Origin: VAZQ01 sp034669045
Lineage (GTDB): Bacteria > Pseudomonadota > Alphaproteobacteria > Rhizobiales > Xanthobacteraceae
Direction: 5' to 3'
DNA length: 64,000 bases
Assembly (NCBI GenBank): GCA_034669045.1
Contig: JAXDOD010000130.1
Location: 1-64,000 of the forward strand
The position numbers were made by a program, and so were the translations under genes. Below the pieces are notes generated by a model. The model made no database searches. It saw only the letters and a program-made list of their open reading frames with translations, and had not been told where the DNA came from. Positions 34,651 through 43,334 of the stretch are shown here, piece after piece. The stretch's first letter is position 1. Each line of letters opens with the position of its first letter.

Positions 34651-35396
34651 CCGCGCTGGCCGCCGATACGCGAACCGAGCTGCAGCGGTGGATGCTGAGC
34701 GGCGCCATTGTTCTCATGGCGCACGGCGCCTTCGCGACCGCGTTGGTGCATTGGCGCGACATCGAACCCGATGCGCCGTCGTCGGCCATCGTCATCGATC
34801 TCGCTCCGATGCCGATCGCGCCGGCGAACGTCCCGCAGGATATCCCGCCCGGGCCGGAGCAGGTCCAGGCCGAATCCGTCCCGGAGAAGCCGCCGATCGA
34901 GAAACTCGAGGAAGTGCCGGAGCTGGAACCAGCGGTCGCGCCCGAGATGGTGACCGCTGCGCTGCCACAGGAAGTGAAGCCGGAACTTCCGACGCCGCAG
35001 GATCAGGCGCCGGCCCCCGTCACCACCGCGCCGCAGGCGCCCAAGGTCGACGAGGCACCAGTCGCGGCCGCGCCTTCCCAAGGCCAGCTCAACATCAGCA
35101 ACTCCACGGCCGTCCCGGCCTGGAAACGTCAGGTCGTCGGGCTGCTGGAGCGCAACAAGCGCTACCCCTCGGCGGCGCAAGTGCGCAGCGAACAGGGCAC
35201 GGTCCAACTCGCGTTCAGCCTCGACCGGCAAGGGCGGGTGATGGCGAGCCATATCGTGAAGAGTTCAGGTTCTGCCGCGCTCGACAAGGAGACGCTCGAG
35301 CTCGTGCAGCGGGCGCAGCCGTTCCCGGCGCCGCCGTCCGAGATGCCCGGCGCGCAGATCACCCTGACGGTGCCGATCCGGTTCAACATGAAGTAG
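34647..35396 (+). CDS. tonB: TonB energy-transducing protein
   Basis: A 249-residue protein. One N-terminal membrane anchor (about residues 14-34, 'WMLSGAIVLMAHGAFATALV') is followed by a long Pro/Glu-rich periplasm-spanning region (about 45-145) and a C-terminal TonB domain ('WKRQVVGLLERNKRYPSAAQ', 'EQGTVQLAFSLDRQGRV', 'ALDKETLELVQRAQPFPAPP'). It contacts TonB boxes of outer-membrane receptors, here probably the divergent siderophore receptor. Typical size and layout. It ends 24 bp from the convergent Bug gene. Confidence 0.93.
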   Translation: MTALAADTRTELQRWMLSGAIVLMAHGAFATALVHWRDIEPDAPSSAIVIDLAPMPIAPANVPQDIPPGPEQVQAESVPEKPPIEKLEEVPELEPAVAPEMVTAALPQEVKPELPTPQDQAPAPVTTAPQAPKVDEAPVAAAPSQGQLNISNSTAVPAWKRQVVGLLERNKRYPSAAQVRSEQGTVQLAFSLDRQGRVMASHIVKSSGSAALDKETLELVQRAQPFPAPPSEMPGAQITLTVPIRFNMK

Positions 35397-35420
35397 CGCA
35401 GCCGCGCGCCAAGCCTTGCG

Positions 35421-36434
35421 TCAGTACGATGGGATAAGCGCGCGCGCTTTCTCCACCACCGGAGCCGGCATGGCGTACATGCGCGCGACGATCGCCTGCA
35501 GTGCTTCGCCGGTCGCCGGGTCATGCGCGAGGCTCTGCTGCCCCATCAAGCCGACGAATTCCGGATCGGCCATCGCCTTGTCGAAGGCCCGGCGCATGAT
35601 CTCGATCCGCTCCCTCGGCACGCCTGGACCCATGAACGACGGGTAGCCGAGCGCGATCGGCGAGAAGATCAGCTCCATGACCTGGCGGTCCTGCGGCGTC
35701 TTTGCGGAATCGAGAATGAGCGGCGTTTCGGGCAGGTCCCTGGCTTTGTCGAGGCCGAACTGCGCGAGCAGGTGCACCTTCTTCTCGGCCAGCCAGGAAG
35801 CGGTGCGCCCGCTTTTGAGCGAGGCCCAGGTCCAGATCTTGCCCTGCGCCTCGCCGCGTTCCAGAGCGATGTCGACGTCGGTCGAGGCCTTGTAGCCGAC
35901 CACGACCTTGAACTTGGTGCCGACGAGCTTGTTCAGGATGGTCGGAAACAGCCCCGTGTCGGTGGCCAGCGAGGTGCCGCCGAACACCACTTCCTCGCTG
36001 GTCGCCTCCCGGATGCTGCGCACCTTCGTGCCCGCGGTCCAGACCCCGGCGACCGTCGTCTCCTGCGAGGGTGTGCCGATCCATTGGTACCGGGTCGGGT
36101 CGAACTCGGCCTGCGGCGTCTGCAGCAGCGGCGCGCGCACGAAGCCGCGGGTGATGAATCCCCAGGCGGTGCCGTCCTGCGGCGCGATCGAATACATGTA
36201 GTTCGCCGCCTTGATGCCGCCGGCGCCCGGCATGTGGCGGATGACGATGGTGGGATGGCCGGGAATGTATTTTCCGATCACCTGGGCGACCGCGCGTGGA
36301 TAGCTCGTCATCGCGCCCGGTCCTTCGCCGGTGCCGATGTAGATGTTGATGGTCTTGCCGGCGTAGAAGTCGTCGGCGTGGACGGGCGCCGCGGTCAGCG
36401 CCATTGCGATCGACAGCGCGGCCAGTTTCGTCAT
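35421..36434 (-). CDS. Bug/TctC-family periplasmic receptor
   Basis: A 337-residue exported protein from ATG 36434 with a short signal peptide (MTKLAALSIAMALTAAPVHA/DD). Features: 'DFYAGKTINIYIGTGEGPGAMTSYPR', 'IGKYIPGHPTIVIRHMPGAGGIKAANYMYSIAPQDGTAWG', 'VGTKFKVVVGYKASTDVDIALERGEAQG'. It is the last gene of a leftward operon after an acyl-CoA dehydrogenase and an SDR gene (15 bp from the SDR stop). The ligand is probably an acid that is activated to a CoA thioester before oxidation (inference). Confidence 0.93.
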   Translation of the reverse strand: MTKLAALSIAMALTAAPVHADDFYAGKTINIYIGTGEGPGAMTSYPRAVAQVIGKYIPGHPTIVIRHMPGAGGIKAANYMYSIAPQDGTAWGFITRGFVRAPLLQTPQAEFDPTRYQWIGTPSQETTVAGVWTAGTKVRSIREATSEEVVFGGTSLATDTGLFPTILNKLVGTKFKVVVGYKASTDVDIALERGEAQGKIWTWASLKSGRTASWLAEKKVHLLAQFGLDKARDLPETPLILDSAKTPQDRQVMELIFSPIALGYPSFMGPGVPRERIEIMRRAFDKAMADPEFVGLMGQQSLAHDPATGEALQAIVARMYAMPAPVVEKARALIPSY

Positions 36435-36449
36435 GTCGTCCTCGTGGAG

Positions 36450-37232
36450 CTACGCGTCCGCCCGATAGACGGAATGGCCGCCGTCGATATCGACTGCGAC
36501 ACCACTGATGAAGCCTGCCCGTTCCGAGGCGAGGAACACGACCAGCTCGGCGACCTCCGAAGCGTGACCCGCCCGCCCGGAGGGAAACTTGGCGTGCAGC
36601 TCCGGCCAGCGGCTCTCGTCGCCGAACACGCGCTTGGCACGTGCCATCACGTGTGCCAGATGCCGCCCCGGCACGGTCGGCCCGGGATTGATGGCGACGA
36701 CGCGCACGCCGTGGCGCATGCTCTCGCCGCCCAGGCACTGGGTGAACATGTTGAGCGCGATGTTGGCGGTGCAGCCGGCGATGTAGCGGTGGTTGGGCGT
36801 GCGCGCGGCCGCGCCCACGATATTGACGATGACGCCGCTCTTGCGCGCGCACATGTGCGGATAGATGATGCGCGTGAGGTCGATATAGCCGAACACCTTC
36901 ACGGCCCAGGCGTCGCGCCAGGTCTTGCTGTCGATGTCGGCAAGCGTGCCGGGCGGGATGTCGCCGGCATTGTTGACCAGGATGTCGACGCCCCTGCAGG
37001 CGATGCCGAGCTTTTCCACCTCGGAAGCGAGCGTGAGATCGTGGCGGTGGACCTTGACCGCCACGCCGTGCTGCGCGGTGAGCCGCTCCGCCAGCTCCTT
37101 CATCGCGCCGTCGTCGCGCGCGGCGAGATGCAGGTCGCAGCCTTCCACCGCCATGTATTCGGCGATCACCAGCCCGATGCCCTTGGAGGCGCCGGTGATC
37201 AGGACGGACTTGCCTTTGAGATCGATATTCAT
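36450..37232 (-). CDS. Short-chain dehydrogenase/reductase with incomplete active site
   Basis: A 260-residue SDR from ATG 37232. The cofactor motif is 'VLITGASKGIG' and the structural 'DILVNNAG' is intact. At the active site Tyr150 is kept ('HRYIAGCTANIAL'), but the Lys four residues later is Cys154, and the Ser of the triad is replaced ('VNIVGAAART'). It therefore belongs to a non-canonical SDR group of uncertain activity. It lies between an acyl-CoA dehydrogenase and a Bug receptor, so a 3-hydroxyacyl-CoA dehydrogenase-like step would fit by context, but the missing residues weigh against a normal mechanism. Confidence 0.88.
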   Translation of the reverse strand: MNIDLKGKSVLITGASKGIGLVIAEYMAVEGCDLHLAARDDGAMKELAERLTAQHGVAVKVHRHDLTLASEVEKLGIACRGVDILVNNAGDIPPGTLADIDSKTWRDAWAVKVFGYIDLTRIIYPHMCARKSGVIVNIVGAAARTPNHRYIAGCTANIALNMFTQCLGGESMRHGVRVVAINPGPTVPGRHLAHVMARAKRVFGDESRWPELHAKFPSGRAGHASEVAELVVFLASERAGFISGVAVDIDGGHSVYRADA

Positions 37233-37239
37233 TGCGGTC

Positions 37240-38394
37240 TCACTGATAGAGCTTGAACACTTCGCGAGCCAGCGTCGCGCGCATGATCTCGGCCGGTCCG
37301 CCGGTGATCAGATAGCTGCGCGAGCGCCGCCACATGGCTTCGATCGGCATTTCGGTGGTGAGCCCCATGGCGCCGTGGAACTGGATACAGCGGTCGGCCG
37401 CTTCGAAGCCGAGTTCTGTGCAGTGGATCTTGCACATGTAGGCGTCATGCCGGCTGGCGATGCCTTTGTCGACCTTCCAGGCGGTGCGGTGGGTGAGCAA
37501 CTGGCCGGTCTGGTATTTGGTATAGAGATCGGCCATCGCAAACTGCACGGCTTGGCGCTTCGCGATCGGCTCGCCGAAGGTCACGCGCTGCTGGGCGTAT
37601 TTCCCGATCATTTCAAGGCAGCGCTGGGTGACGCCGAGGCCATGGGTCGCCTGGTGCACGCGGTTGCGCGAAATCCAGGACTGCGCCTCGCGCATGCCCT
37701 GGCCTTCCTCGCCGACCAGGTTCTCGACCGGCACCTTCACGTCGTCGAGCGCGATCTCATAGGTCACGTCGCCCATCATGTGATGGTTCTCCCGCACGAT
37801 CGAAATGCCGGGCAAATCCATGTCCACGATGAACACGCTCAAGCCGCCGCGCGAGCCCTTCGCCGGGTCGGTCGCCGCCACGAGCTGCAGGAAATCGGCC
37901 CCCTTCACGTGCGAGATGAAGCGCTTGTAACCATTGATGAGGTAATGCTCGCCCTGGCGCACCGCCCGCGTGCGCATGCGGCCGGGATCGCTGCCCGCGT
38001 CCGGCTCGGTCTGCGCGAAAGCCGCCGACTTCTCGCCGCGCAGCAGCGGATAGAGGTATTTCTCCTTCATCGGCTCGGGAAGCCGCAGCAGGATCGGGCG
38101 CGGCGATGGCCCGAACACGCCGTCGCCGCGGTTGGGCAGCGCGATCGAGCGATGCACCTCCTCCCACACGACGGCGAGCGCGAGCAGCGAGAGCCCCTGG
38201 CCACCGAACTCGGCAGGTGTGTCGAGCTTCCAAAGCCCGAGCTCGCGCGCCTTGGCTTCGAGCGACGTCTTGTATTCCGGCTTGAGGTCCGGCCCCTGCA
38301 TGCTGTGCATCTCAATCGGGATCAGTTCGCGATCGACGAACCTGCGGACCGTATCGCGCAACAGCCGGATGTCTTCAGGCAGCTCGAAATCCAT
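37240..38394 (-). CDS. Acyl-CoA dehydrogenase-like protein lacking the usual catalytic Glu
   Basis: A 384-residue protein from ATG 38394. 'LWKLDTPAEFGGQGLS', 'AFAQTEPDAGSDPGRMRTRA', 'YLINGYKRFISHVKGADF' and 'FHGAMGLTTEMPIEAMWR' mark the flavoprotein fold. At the C-terminus the sequence is 'LITGGPAEIMRATLAREV', where the paralogue at 55817 has 'MITEGTPEIMRMALARHV'. The Glu of the usual catalytic position is thus Gly365 here. The base may come from another position, as in isovaleryl-CoA-type enzymes, or the protein may do another reaction. First gene of the leftward operon with SDR and Bug genes. Confidence 0.9.
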   Translation of the reverse strand: MDFELPEDIRLLRDTVRRFVDRELIPIEMHSMQGPDLKPEYKTSLEAKARELGLWKLDTPAEFGGQGLSLLALAVVWEEVHRSIALPNRGDGVFGPSPRPILLRLPEPMKEKYLYPLLRGEKSAAFAQTEPDAGSDPGRMRTRAVRQGEHYLINGYKRFISHVKGADFLQLVAATDPAKGSRGGLSVFIVDMDLPGISIVRENHHMMGDVTYEIALDDVKVPVENLVGEEGQGMREAQSWISRNRVHQATHGLGVTQRCLEMIGKYAQQRVTFGEPIAKRQAVQFAMADLYTKYQTGQLLTHRTAWKVDKGIASRHDAYMCKIHCTELGFEAADRCIQFHGAMGLTTEMPIEAMWRRSRSYLITGGPAEIMRATLAREVFKLYQ

Positions 38395-38482
38395 TCAGCT
38401 TCCCCCCAGCCCCTTCTCACGTGAGATTGTTACTTTAATATCGTTCGTCCTGGAGAGACAACGCGACTTGGGGCAGCAACGC

Positions 38483-39523
38483 ATGAATTGGGCTGCAAAG
38501 ACCCGGACGGCGCGCGTCGGGCGACTGGGCATCCTGCTGCTCGCGGGAATTGCAGCCCCGCCGACGGCCGTCCAGGCCGATGACGTCGCCGACTTCTACC
38601 GGGGCAAGACGATCAACGTCTATATCGGCGTCAATGTCGGCGGCGGATATGATTTCGAGGCGCGGCTGCTCTCGCGATTCATGAAAGCGCACATCCCCGG
38701 CAATCCCACTCTGGTGCCGCAGAACATGATCGGCGCCGGCGGGATCAAGATGGCCAATTTCCTCTATTCGATCGCGCCCCAGGACGGCACCGCCATCGGC
38801 ATGTTCCCCAATACGCTGATCGCCGTGCAGGCGGTCGGCACCGAGGGCGCGCAATACGATGCCAACCGGTTCTCCTGGATCGGCTCGATGACCACGAGCC
38901 CGCTCACCTTCACCACCTGGCACACCACCGGCGTGAAGACGATCGCGGATGCGCGCAAGACTGAGCTCGCCGTGGCCGCTTCCAACAAGGGCGCCATCAC
39001 CTATACGTTCCCGCGCATGCTCAACGAATTCGTCGGCACCAAGCTCAAGATCGTCTCGGGCTATCAGGGCAACAGCACCATGGTGATCGCCATGGAGCGC
39101 GGCGAGGTCGACGGCGTCACCAACTCCTGGGATAGCTGGAAGTCGCTCAATCCCGCCTGGGTCGCCGACAGGAAGATCAACCTCCTGGTGCAGACCGAGC
39201 CGAAGTCGAAGGACCTGAACATTCCGTCAGTGCAGGAACTTGCGCGTAACAACGACGATCGGCAGGTGATCGCGCTGATCATCTCAGGTGACGCGCTCGG
39301 CAAGCCCATGGCGACGTCGCCGAATGTGCCGGCCGAGCGCGTAAAAGCGTTGCGCGACGCTTTCGACGTCACCCTCAAGGATCCCGAATTCATCAAGGCG
39401 GCCACGGCTGCGCGGATCGAGATCACCCCCATCGCCGGCGTGTCGCTGCAGGACACCGTGCGCCAGGTGCTGGCGACGCCCAAGCACCTTGCCGAGCGCG
39501 CGAAATCGATCATCGCCGAATAG
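38483..39523 (+). CDS. Bug/TctC-family periplasmic receptor
   Basis: A 346-residue exported protein from ATG 38483 (MNWAAKTRTARVGRLGILLL), signal peptide ending near 'TAVQADD'. Features: 'DFYRGKTINVYIGVNVGGGYDFEAR', 'FMKAHIPGNPTLVPQNMIGAGGIKMANFLYSIAPQDGTAIG', 'VGTKLKIVSGYQGNSTMVIAMERGEVDG'. It is divergent from the acyl-CoA dehydrogenase operon with 88 bp between starts, and 14 bp upstream of a CoA-transferase gene. Receptor and CoA-transferase likely serve one acid. Confidence 0.93.
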   Translation: MNWAAKTRTARVGRLGILLLAGIAAPPTAVQADDVADFYRGKTINVYIGVNVGGGYDFEARLLSRFMKAHIPGNPTLVPQNMIGAGGIKMANFLYSIAPQDGTAIGMFPNTLIAVQAVGTEGAQYDANRFSWIGSMTTSPLTFTTWHTTGVKTIADARKTELAVAASNKGAITYTFPRMLNEFVGTKLKIVSGYQGNSTMVIAMERGEVDGVTNSWDSWKSLNPAWVADRKINLLVQTEPKSKDLNIPSVQELARNNDDRQVIALIISGDALGKPMATSPNVPAERVKALRDAFDVTLKDPEFIKAATAARIEITPIAGVSLQDTVRQVLATPKHLAERAKSIIAE

Positions 39524-39537
39524 AAAGACCCCATGCA

Positions 39538-40719
39538 ATGCCCCACCAGCCGGCCTCGCGGGCCCTCGAAGGCCTGACCGTCCTGGATCTGACCCATGCG
39601 CGGGCAGGGCCTGTTTGCGTGCGCCAGCTCGGCGACTGGGGCGCCAACGTGGTGCGGATCGAGCGCCCAGGCAATCCGGAGGATTTCTCCGGCCGCCATG
39701 AGGCCGATTTCCAGAACAAGCACCGCAACAAGCGCGCCATGGCGCTCAACCTGCGAAGCGAGGAGGGGCGCGCCATCCTCTACCGCCTGGTCGGGCGGTC
39801 GGACGTGCTGGTCGAGAACTTCCGTCCCGACGTGAAGGCGCGGCTCGGCTTCGACTACGAGACGCTCAAGAGCAACAACCCGCGGTTCATCCTGGCCAGC
39901 ATCTCGGCCTTCGGCCAGGACGGCCCCTACAAGGATCGTCCGGGCGTCGATCAGGTCCTGCAAGGCATGAGCGGGCTGATGTCGGTGACTGGCGAGCCCG
40001 GACGGGGACCGATGCGGGTCGGCATTCCCATCTCCGACATCATCACGGGGGTCTACGCCGCGATGGGCATCCTCACCGCGCTTTACGAGCGCGAGAAGTC
40101 CGGGGAGGGGCAGTGGGTGCAAACGTCGCTGCTGGAATCGCAGACCTTCATGCTCGACCTGCAGGCGGCGCGCTATCTCGTCGACGGCGTCGTGCCGAAG
40201 CAGGTCGGCAACGAACATCCGAGCGGCGTGCCGACCAATGCCTACAAGACCAAGGACGGCTACGTGAACGTGGCGCCCATCCCCTCGATGTGGGGCCGGC
40301 TCTGCAAGGCGCTCGTTAAGGAGGAATGGATCGATCACCCCGACTTCGCCACGCGCGAGGTCCGGCGCAAACGGCGCAACGAGATCAACGGCCTGATCGC
40401 GGACATCGTGGCGGAGATGGACACCGCCACGTTGATGGCAAAGCTCGAGGCGGCGGAGGTGCCTTGCGGGCCGATCTATTCCATCGACCAGGCCTACGGC
40501 GATCCGCAGGCGAGGCACATGAAGCTCACGCAGACGCTGACCGCGGTCGACGGCAGGGAGATCGCGCTGCCGCGACAGCCGTTTACGCTGAGCCGCACGC
40601 CAAGCGTGCTCGCGAGGCGCACGCCGGAATTCGGCGAGCACACCGACGAGCTGCTCGGCGAATTCGGGTTCACGCCGGACGAGATCACGGGTTTCCGGGA
40701 GCGCGGCTCGGTCGAATAG
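39538..40719 (+). CDS. Family III CoA-transferase (CaiB/BaiF)
   Basis: A 393-residue enzyme from ATG 39538. 'EGLTVLDLTHARAGPVCVRQ', 'NKRAMALNLRSEEGRA', 'VLVENFRPDVKARLGF', 'ASISAFGQDGPYKDRPGVDQ' and 'VGIPISDIITGVYAA' place it in the family; the Asp in 'ISDIITG' (about residue 167) fits the catalytic one. It transfers CoA between organic acids in the cytoplasm. Co-transcription with the Bug gene 14 bp upstream suggests activation of the imported acid. It differs from the family member at 20350 in its later part ('GEGQWVQTSLLESQ'). Confidence 0.93.
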   Translation: MPHQPASRALEGLTVLDLTHARAGPVCVRQLGDWGANVVRIERPGNPEDFSGRHEADFQNKHRNKRAMALNLRSEEGRAILYRLVGRSDVLVENFRPDVKARLGFDYETLKSNNPRFILASISAFGQDGPYKDRPGVDQVLQGMSGLMSVTGEPGRGPMRVGIPISDIITGVYAAMGILTALYEREKSGEGQWVQTSLLESQTFMLDLQAARYLVDGVVPKQVGNEHPSGVPTNAYKTKDGYVNVAPIPSMWGRLCKALVKEEWIDHPDFATREVRRKRRNEINGLIADIVAEMDTATLMAKLEAAEVPCGPIYSIDQAYGDPQARHMKLTQTLTAVDGREIALPRQPFTLSRTPSVLARRTPEFGEHTDELLGEFGFTPDEITGFRERGSVE

Positions 40720-40740
40720 GGCGGTCGGGATGCGCGCGCA

Positions 40741-41016
40741 TCAGCGCCGGTGCAATGTCACGCCCGACGTATCAAGAAATTCAATGCCCTGATCTTCGAA
40801 AGCGGAGCGGACGGTGGCGAGATTGCGCCCCTGCATCCCCGGCAGGCCGTCGACCTTCTCCGCGCGCGAAATCGCGGACTGTGAGACGCCGCATCGACGC
40901 GACAGCTCGCGCACCGACCAGTTGAGGAGGGCGCGCGCCGCGCGGATTTGAGCGCCGGTGATTGCGGGCTTCAAGGCGAAACTTCGGAAGCATTCGACTG
41001 TTAGCCGGCACGTCAT
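40741..41016 (-). CDS. Small XRE-type helix-turn-helix protein
   Basis: A 91-residue protein. 'ITGAQIRAARALLNWSVRELSRRCGVSQSAISRAEKVDG'-type sequence (about residues 19-57) is a XRE/Cro helix-turn-helix: 'RELSRRCGVSQSAISRAE' gives both helices. The tail 'ATVRSAFEDQGIEFLDTSGV' is typical of small alphaproteobacterial regulators of this kind. The start is uncertain, since no strong ribosome site is seen. Targets unknown; it is not clearly tied to a toxin gene. Confidence 0.8.
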   Translation of the reverse strand: MTCRLTVECFRSFALKPAITGAQIRAARALLNWSVRELSRRCGVSQSAISRAEKVDGLPGMQGRNLATVRSAFEDQGIEFLDTSGVTLHRR

Positions 41017-41289
41017 CTATCCTGCGCCGAGATGGCCACGCAACAAGAATCATTGCAGGCGCTCCCCGCCTCTGGAAGAATCCACGTAACCTACTCTATT
41101 AATTTGCGATTCTGCGCTGACCGCGCGCTCGCCAATCCAGGCAGCGGGTCACGCGCGAGATGGAGAGGCGCCAAGCCCCGGCATCGGCTGCTCATCCGCA
41201 GGGTCGCGTCGAGCGGCTATGACTGCCTTCCGACTGCTGATACACGTGAGGTGTGATCGTGAGTTGAAATATCCGTGTGGGAGATTGCA

Positions 41290-41640
41290 ATGCGCCTGTT
41301 GACCCTGACGCTGTCCTTGGTGATGGCGTCGAATTTGTCAGCGGCCATTGCCCAAGAGACCAAAAGCGTCAATTCCATACTGTCGCATTGCATGTCGGGC
41401 CTGGAGCCCAATGCGAAAGACTCGCTCGGCGGACACTGCGCGGGAGTCATCGCGACGCTCGCGTTCGTAAGCCGCGTCCTGCCGGACAACCTCAAATTCT
41501 GTCATCCGAACACGGCAGCGCCCGAACAGATGCTGCAAGCGATCATCAGCTTTGTTGAACGAAATCCGGGATCCGCGAACCAGGATTTCCGATTGGTCGC
41601 GCTCGCCGCGCTACGCGACAAATGGCCTTGTCAAGAATAG
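41290..41640 (+). CDS. Rap1a/Tai-family immunity-like periplasmic protein
   Basis: A 116-residue exported protein from ATG 41290 (MRLLTLTLSLVMASNLSAAI), cleaved near 'AIAQE'. The mature part has the Rap1a/Tai pattern of spaced cysteines: 'LSHCMSG', 'GGHCAGVIATLAFV', 'FCHPNTAAPEQMLQAIISFV' and a C-terminal 'ALRDKWPCQE'. Named members bind and block type VI amidase effectors in the periplasm. No effector or secretion genes are near, so it is an orphan or serves another purpose. The family call is from pattern memory and is moderate. Confidence 0.68.
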   Translation: MRLLTLTLSLVMASNLSAAIAQETKSVNSILSHCMSGLEPNAKDSLGGHCAGVIATLAFVSRVLPDNLKFCHPNTAAPEQMLQAIISFVERNPGSANQDFRLVALAALRDKWPCQE

Positions 41641-41750
41641 ACAGCGTGGCCGCGCCGGTCGCGACCATGCTGTCTTGCTAGCGCCCGTAGTGGGTGGCCG
41701 GAACGAGGCCGGCAAGGAGCATTCAGGGAATTGTGAAGCCCGGGAATTAT

Positions 41751-42392
41751 CTAGAAGCCCAGCTTTGTGCGAAACTCGACGAGCAGCACGAGCAGCGCAA
41801 AGAATCCCGCCAGGCTTCCGAAGATGATCAGCACCGTCTTGGCCGATGGGCTGCTCGACGGCAGGTGGTCGTTGATATCGGCGCTGTTCATCGTGAAAGC
41901 ATTGGGCCCGACAGTCCCGCCGGCCACCGCAAGTTCCTCCTCCTGCAACGTCACCGGCGCTCTCACCGGCACCATGGCGCCGAGAAAACCATAGGTGGTA
42001 GCAAGGACAAGGCCATAGATGAGATGCAAGGCCAGCAACCCGAGCAGAGCCGAGTTATCGATTTTGGCGCCAAAGAATCCCGCTCCTGCCAATGGCATGA
42101 ACGACACCATCATCATGGCCCAGGCAAATACCCCGAAGATTAAGCCTTTGATCCAGAGAGCCGGGCGGCTTGCGATGGAGTCGTAGGCGGCAAACAGCAT
42201 ACCCCAGATCACCACCCCGACGATAAAATGGTCCATCCAGGCGGAGGGTACGCTGAGCGTCCCCAGGGCAGTCAGCCAACGGATGATGTTGATCTCCGGC
42301 ATCAGGCCGAATGCGCCATTGAGGACCATGAGTCCCGTCAGCACCAGCGTCGCGACCAGGCCTGCGATCAGCCCCTTTACTACGTTTGACAT
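41751..42392 (-). CDS. Multi-pass membrane protein of unknown function
   Basis: A 213-residue protein from ATG 42392 after GGGAGG. Membrane segments: 'VVKGLIAGLVATLVLTGLMV', 'MDHFIVGVVIWGMLFAAYDS', 'IKGLIFGVFAWAMMMVSFMP', 'LGLLALHLIYGLVLATTYGF', and a final 'TVLIIFGSLAGFFALLVLLV'. The pattern resembles small uncharacterised membrane proteins of the DUF6789 or similar type. No functional residues or informative neighbours are visible. Confidence 0.78.
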   Translation of the reverse strand: MSNVVKGLIAGLVATLVLTGLMVLNGAFGLMPEINIIRWLTALGTLSVPSAWMDHFIVGVVIWGMLFAAYDSIASRPALWIKGLIFGVFAWAMMMVSFMPLAGAGFFGAKIDNSALLGLLALHLIYGLVLATTYGFLGAMVPVRAPVTLQEEELAVAGGTVGPNAFTMNSADINDHLPSSSPSAKTVLIIFGSLAGFFALLVLLVEFRTKLGF

Positions 42393-42980
42393 AACGACCT
42401 CCCAGATCGCCGGGTCATTGTGTTGATCGGTTGTCGTTCCAAGATGACCCAAGGTCACGCTGCGCCTTATTTGCTTTTGCCACAAGGCGAAAAGCGGAGT
42501 TATTTGCTGCATTACCAAAGATTCATCTCTCCGCACCTGCGTTGCTGGCCCTTGAGCCTGGACCGCATGCGGATGACCCTGGGATTGACGATAGACTTAC
42601 ACCCATTCGGTTGTTGCTATGGAGGGCCACTCCATCGTTTGTCGGCGCCCGGATGGCATGCACCTCGTCGAAGAGCGTGATCATCGGTCGGCAATCGTAG
42701 GACCTGAGTTCAGCGCCTGACCCGAGGTTTGTGGCCTAAAATTTAAGCAGCAGCCGGTCATCGGCCGAGCAGACCAAAGCGCCCGGGCGGGTGCTGACGG
42801 ATGCGCCGCCATCCGCGGCAAGTGACTCCTTTGATTCTCGATTTCTGCCGCAGCAGCGGCCATCGCCCTTGCGTGGCGGATGCCTGGCAACCCCTGGCAT
42901 GATTTCTGCACTGCAACATACCGCTGTGTTGCAGTGTTCGTGCCGGGATTGGACCTTGGAAACATCGAGCGGAGGTCACG
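42393..42980. other. Intergenic 588 bp, no supported gene
   Basis: Frames of about 86-90 codons exist at 42420-42700 on the plus strand but overlap one another and show no motif or ribosome site. The codon pattern does not favour either. The right end carries a palindrome (42910-42935) before the gene at 42981. I see no structured RNA that I can name. Confidence 0.5.
42910..42935. promoter_or_regulatory. 9-bp perfect inverted repeat upstream of 42981
   Basis: actgcaaca (42910-42918) and tgttgcagt (42927-42935) form a perfect inverted repeat with 8 bp between, 46 bp before the start codon of the small exported protein. Its half-site spacing and place fit an operator for a dimeric regulator; it could also form a leader hairpin. 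Confidence 0.45.
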
Positions 42981-43334
42981 ATGCTCGCAAGAATGCTTCT
43001 TGCCACTACTCTGGTACTGGTGTGTGTCGGTTCGCAAGCGCGCGACAACGGGCAATATGCGCAGACGTCGCCTGAGATCAAACGGTGGGTTGAAGGGCTG
43101 ACCGACAGCAGGGGCGCAGGCTGCTGCGCCACCGCCGACGGCTTTCGTCCCGAAGAGGTCGAGTGGGACATGACCGAGAACGCCTACCGGGTCATGATCG
43201 GTGGGCAGTGGTTCACGGTGCCCGACGGTGCGGTCGTCAAGGAGCCCAACCGGATCGGCTATGCGATCGTCTGGTACTGGGTCGACAGCGGCAAGATCAA
43301 CATTCGGTGCTTCCTGCCGGGGACGGGTGCATGA
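42981..43334 (+). CDS. Small exported protein of unknown function
   Basis: A 117-residue protein from ATG 42981 after 'gcggaggt'. A signal peptide (MLARMLLATTLVLVCVGSQA) is followed by a compact domain with 'RGAGCCATADGFRPEEVEWD', 'YRVMIGGQWFTVPDGAVVKE' and 'IVWYWVDSGKINIRCFLPG'. Two adjacent cysteines and one near the C-terminus suggest disulfides. Such proteins are common in Bradyrhizobium relatives but I know no function. Confidence 0.78.
   Translation: MLARMLLATTLVLVCVGSQARDNGQYAQTSPEIKRWVEGLTDSRGAGCCATADGFRPEEVEWDMTENAYRVMIGGQWFTVPDGAVVKEPNRIGYAIVWYWVDSGKINIRCFLPGTGA

Noticed and set aside
39538..40719. The 'GEGQWVQTSLLES' segment looked like loss of an Asp found in 'GEGEFIDVSMLEA' of the other CoA-transferase
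   Set aside because: The catalytic Asp of family III CoA-transferases corresponds to the Asp in 'ISDIITG' / 'VADTMGG', which both proteins keep. The other Asp is not the nucleophile as far as I know.
41032..41256. Possible 74-codon gene before the Rap1a/Tai-type gene
   Set aside because: Low-complexity translation with no family resemblance and no ribosome site.
42420..42700. Possible small genes of 86-90 codons on the plus strand
   Set aside because: Two frames overlap each other with no ribosome site or motif; likely chance frames in GC-rich DNA.
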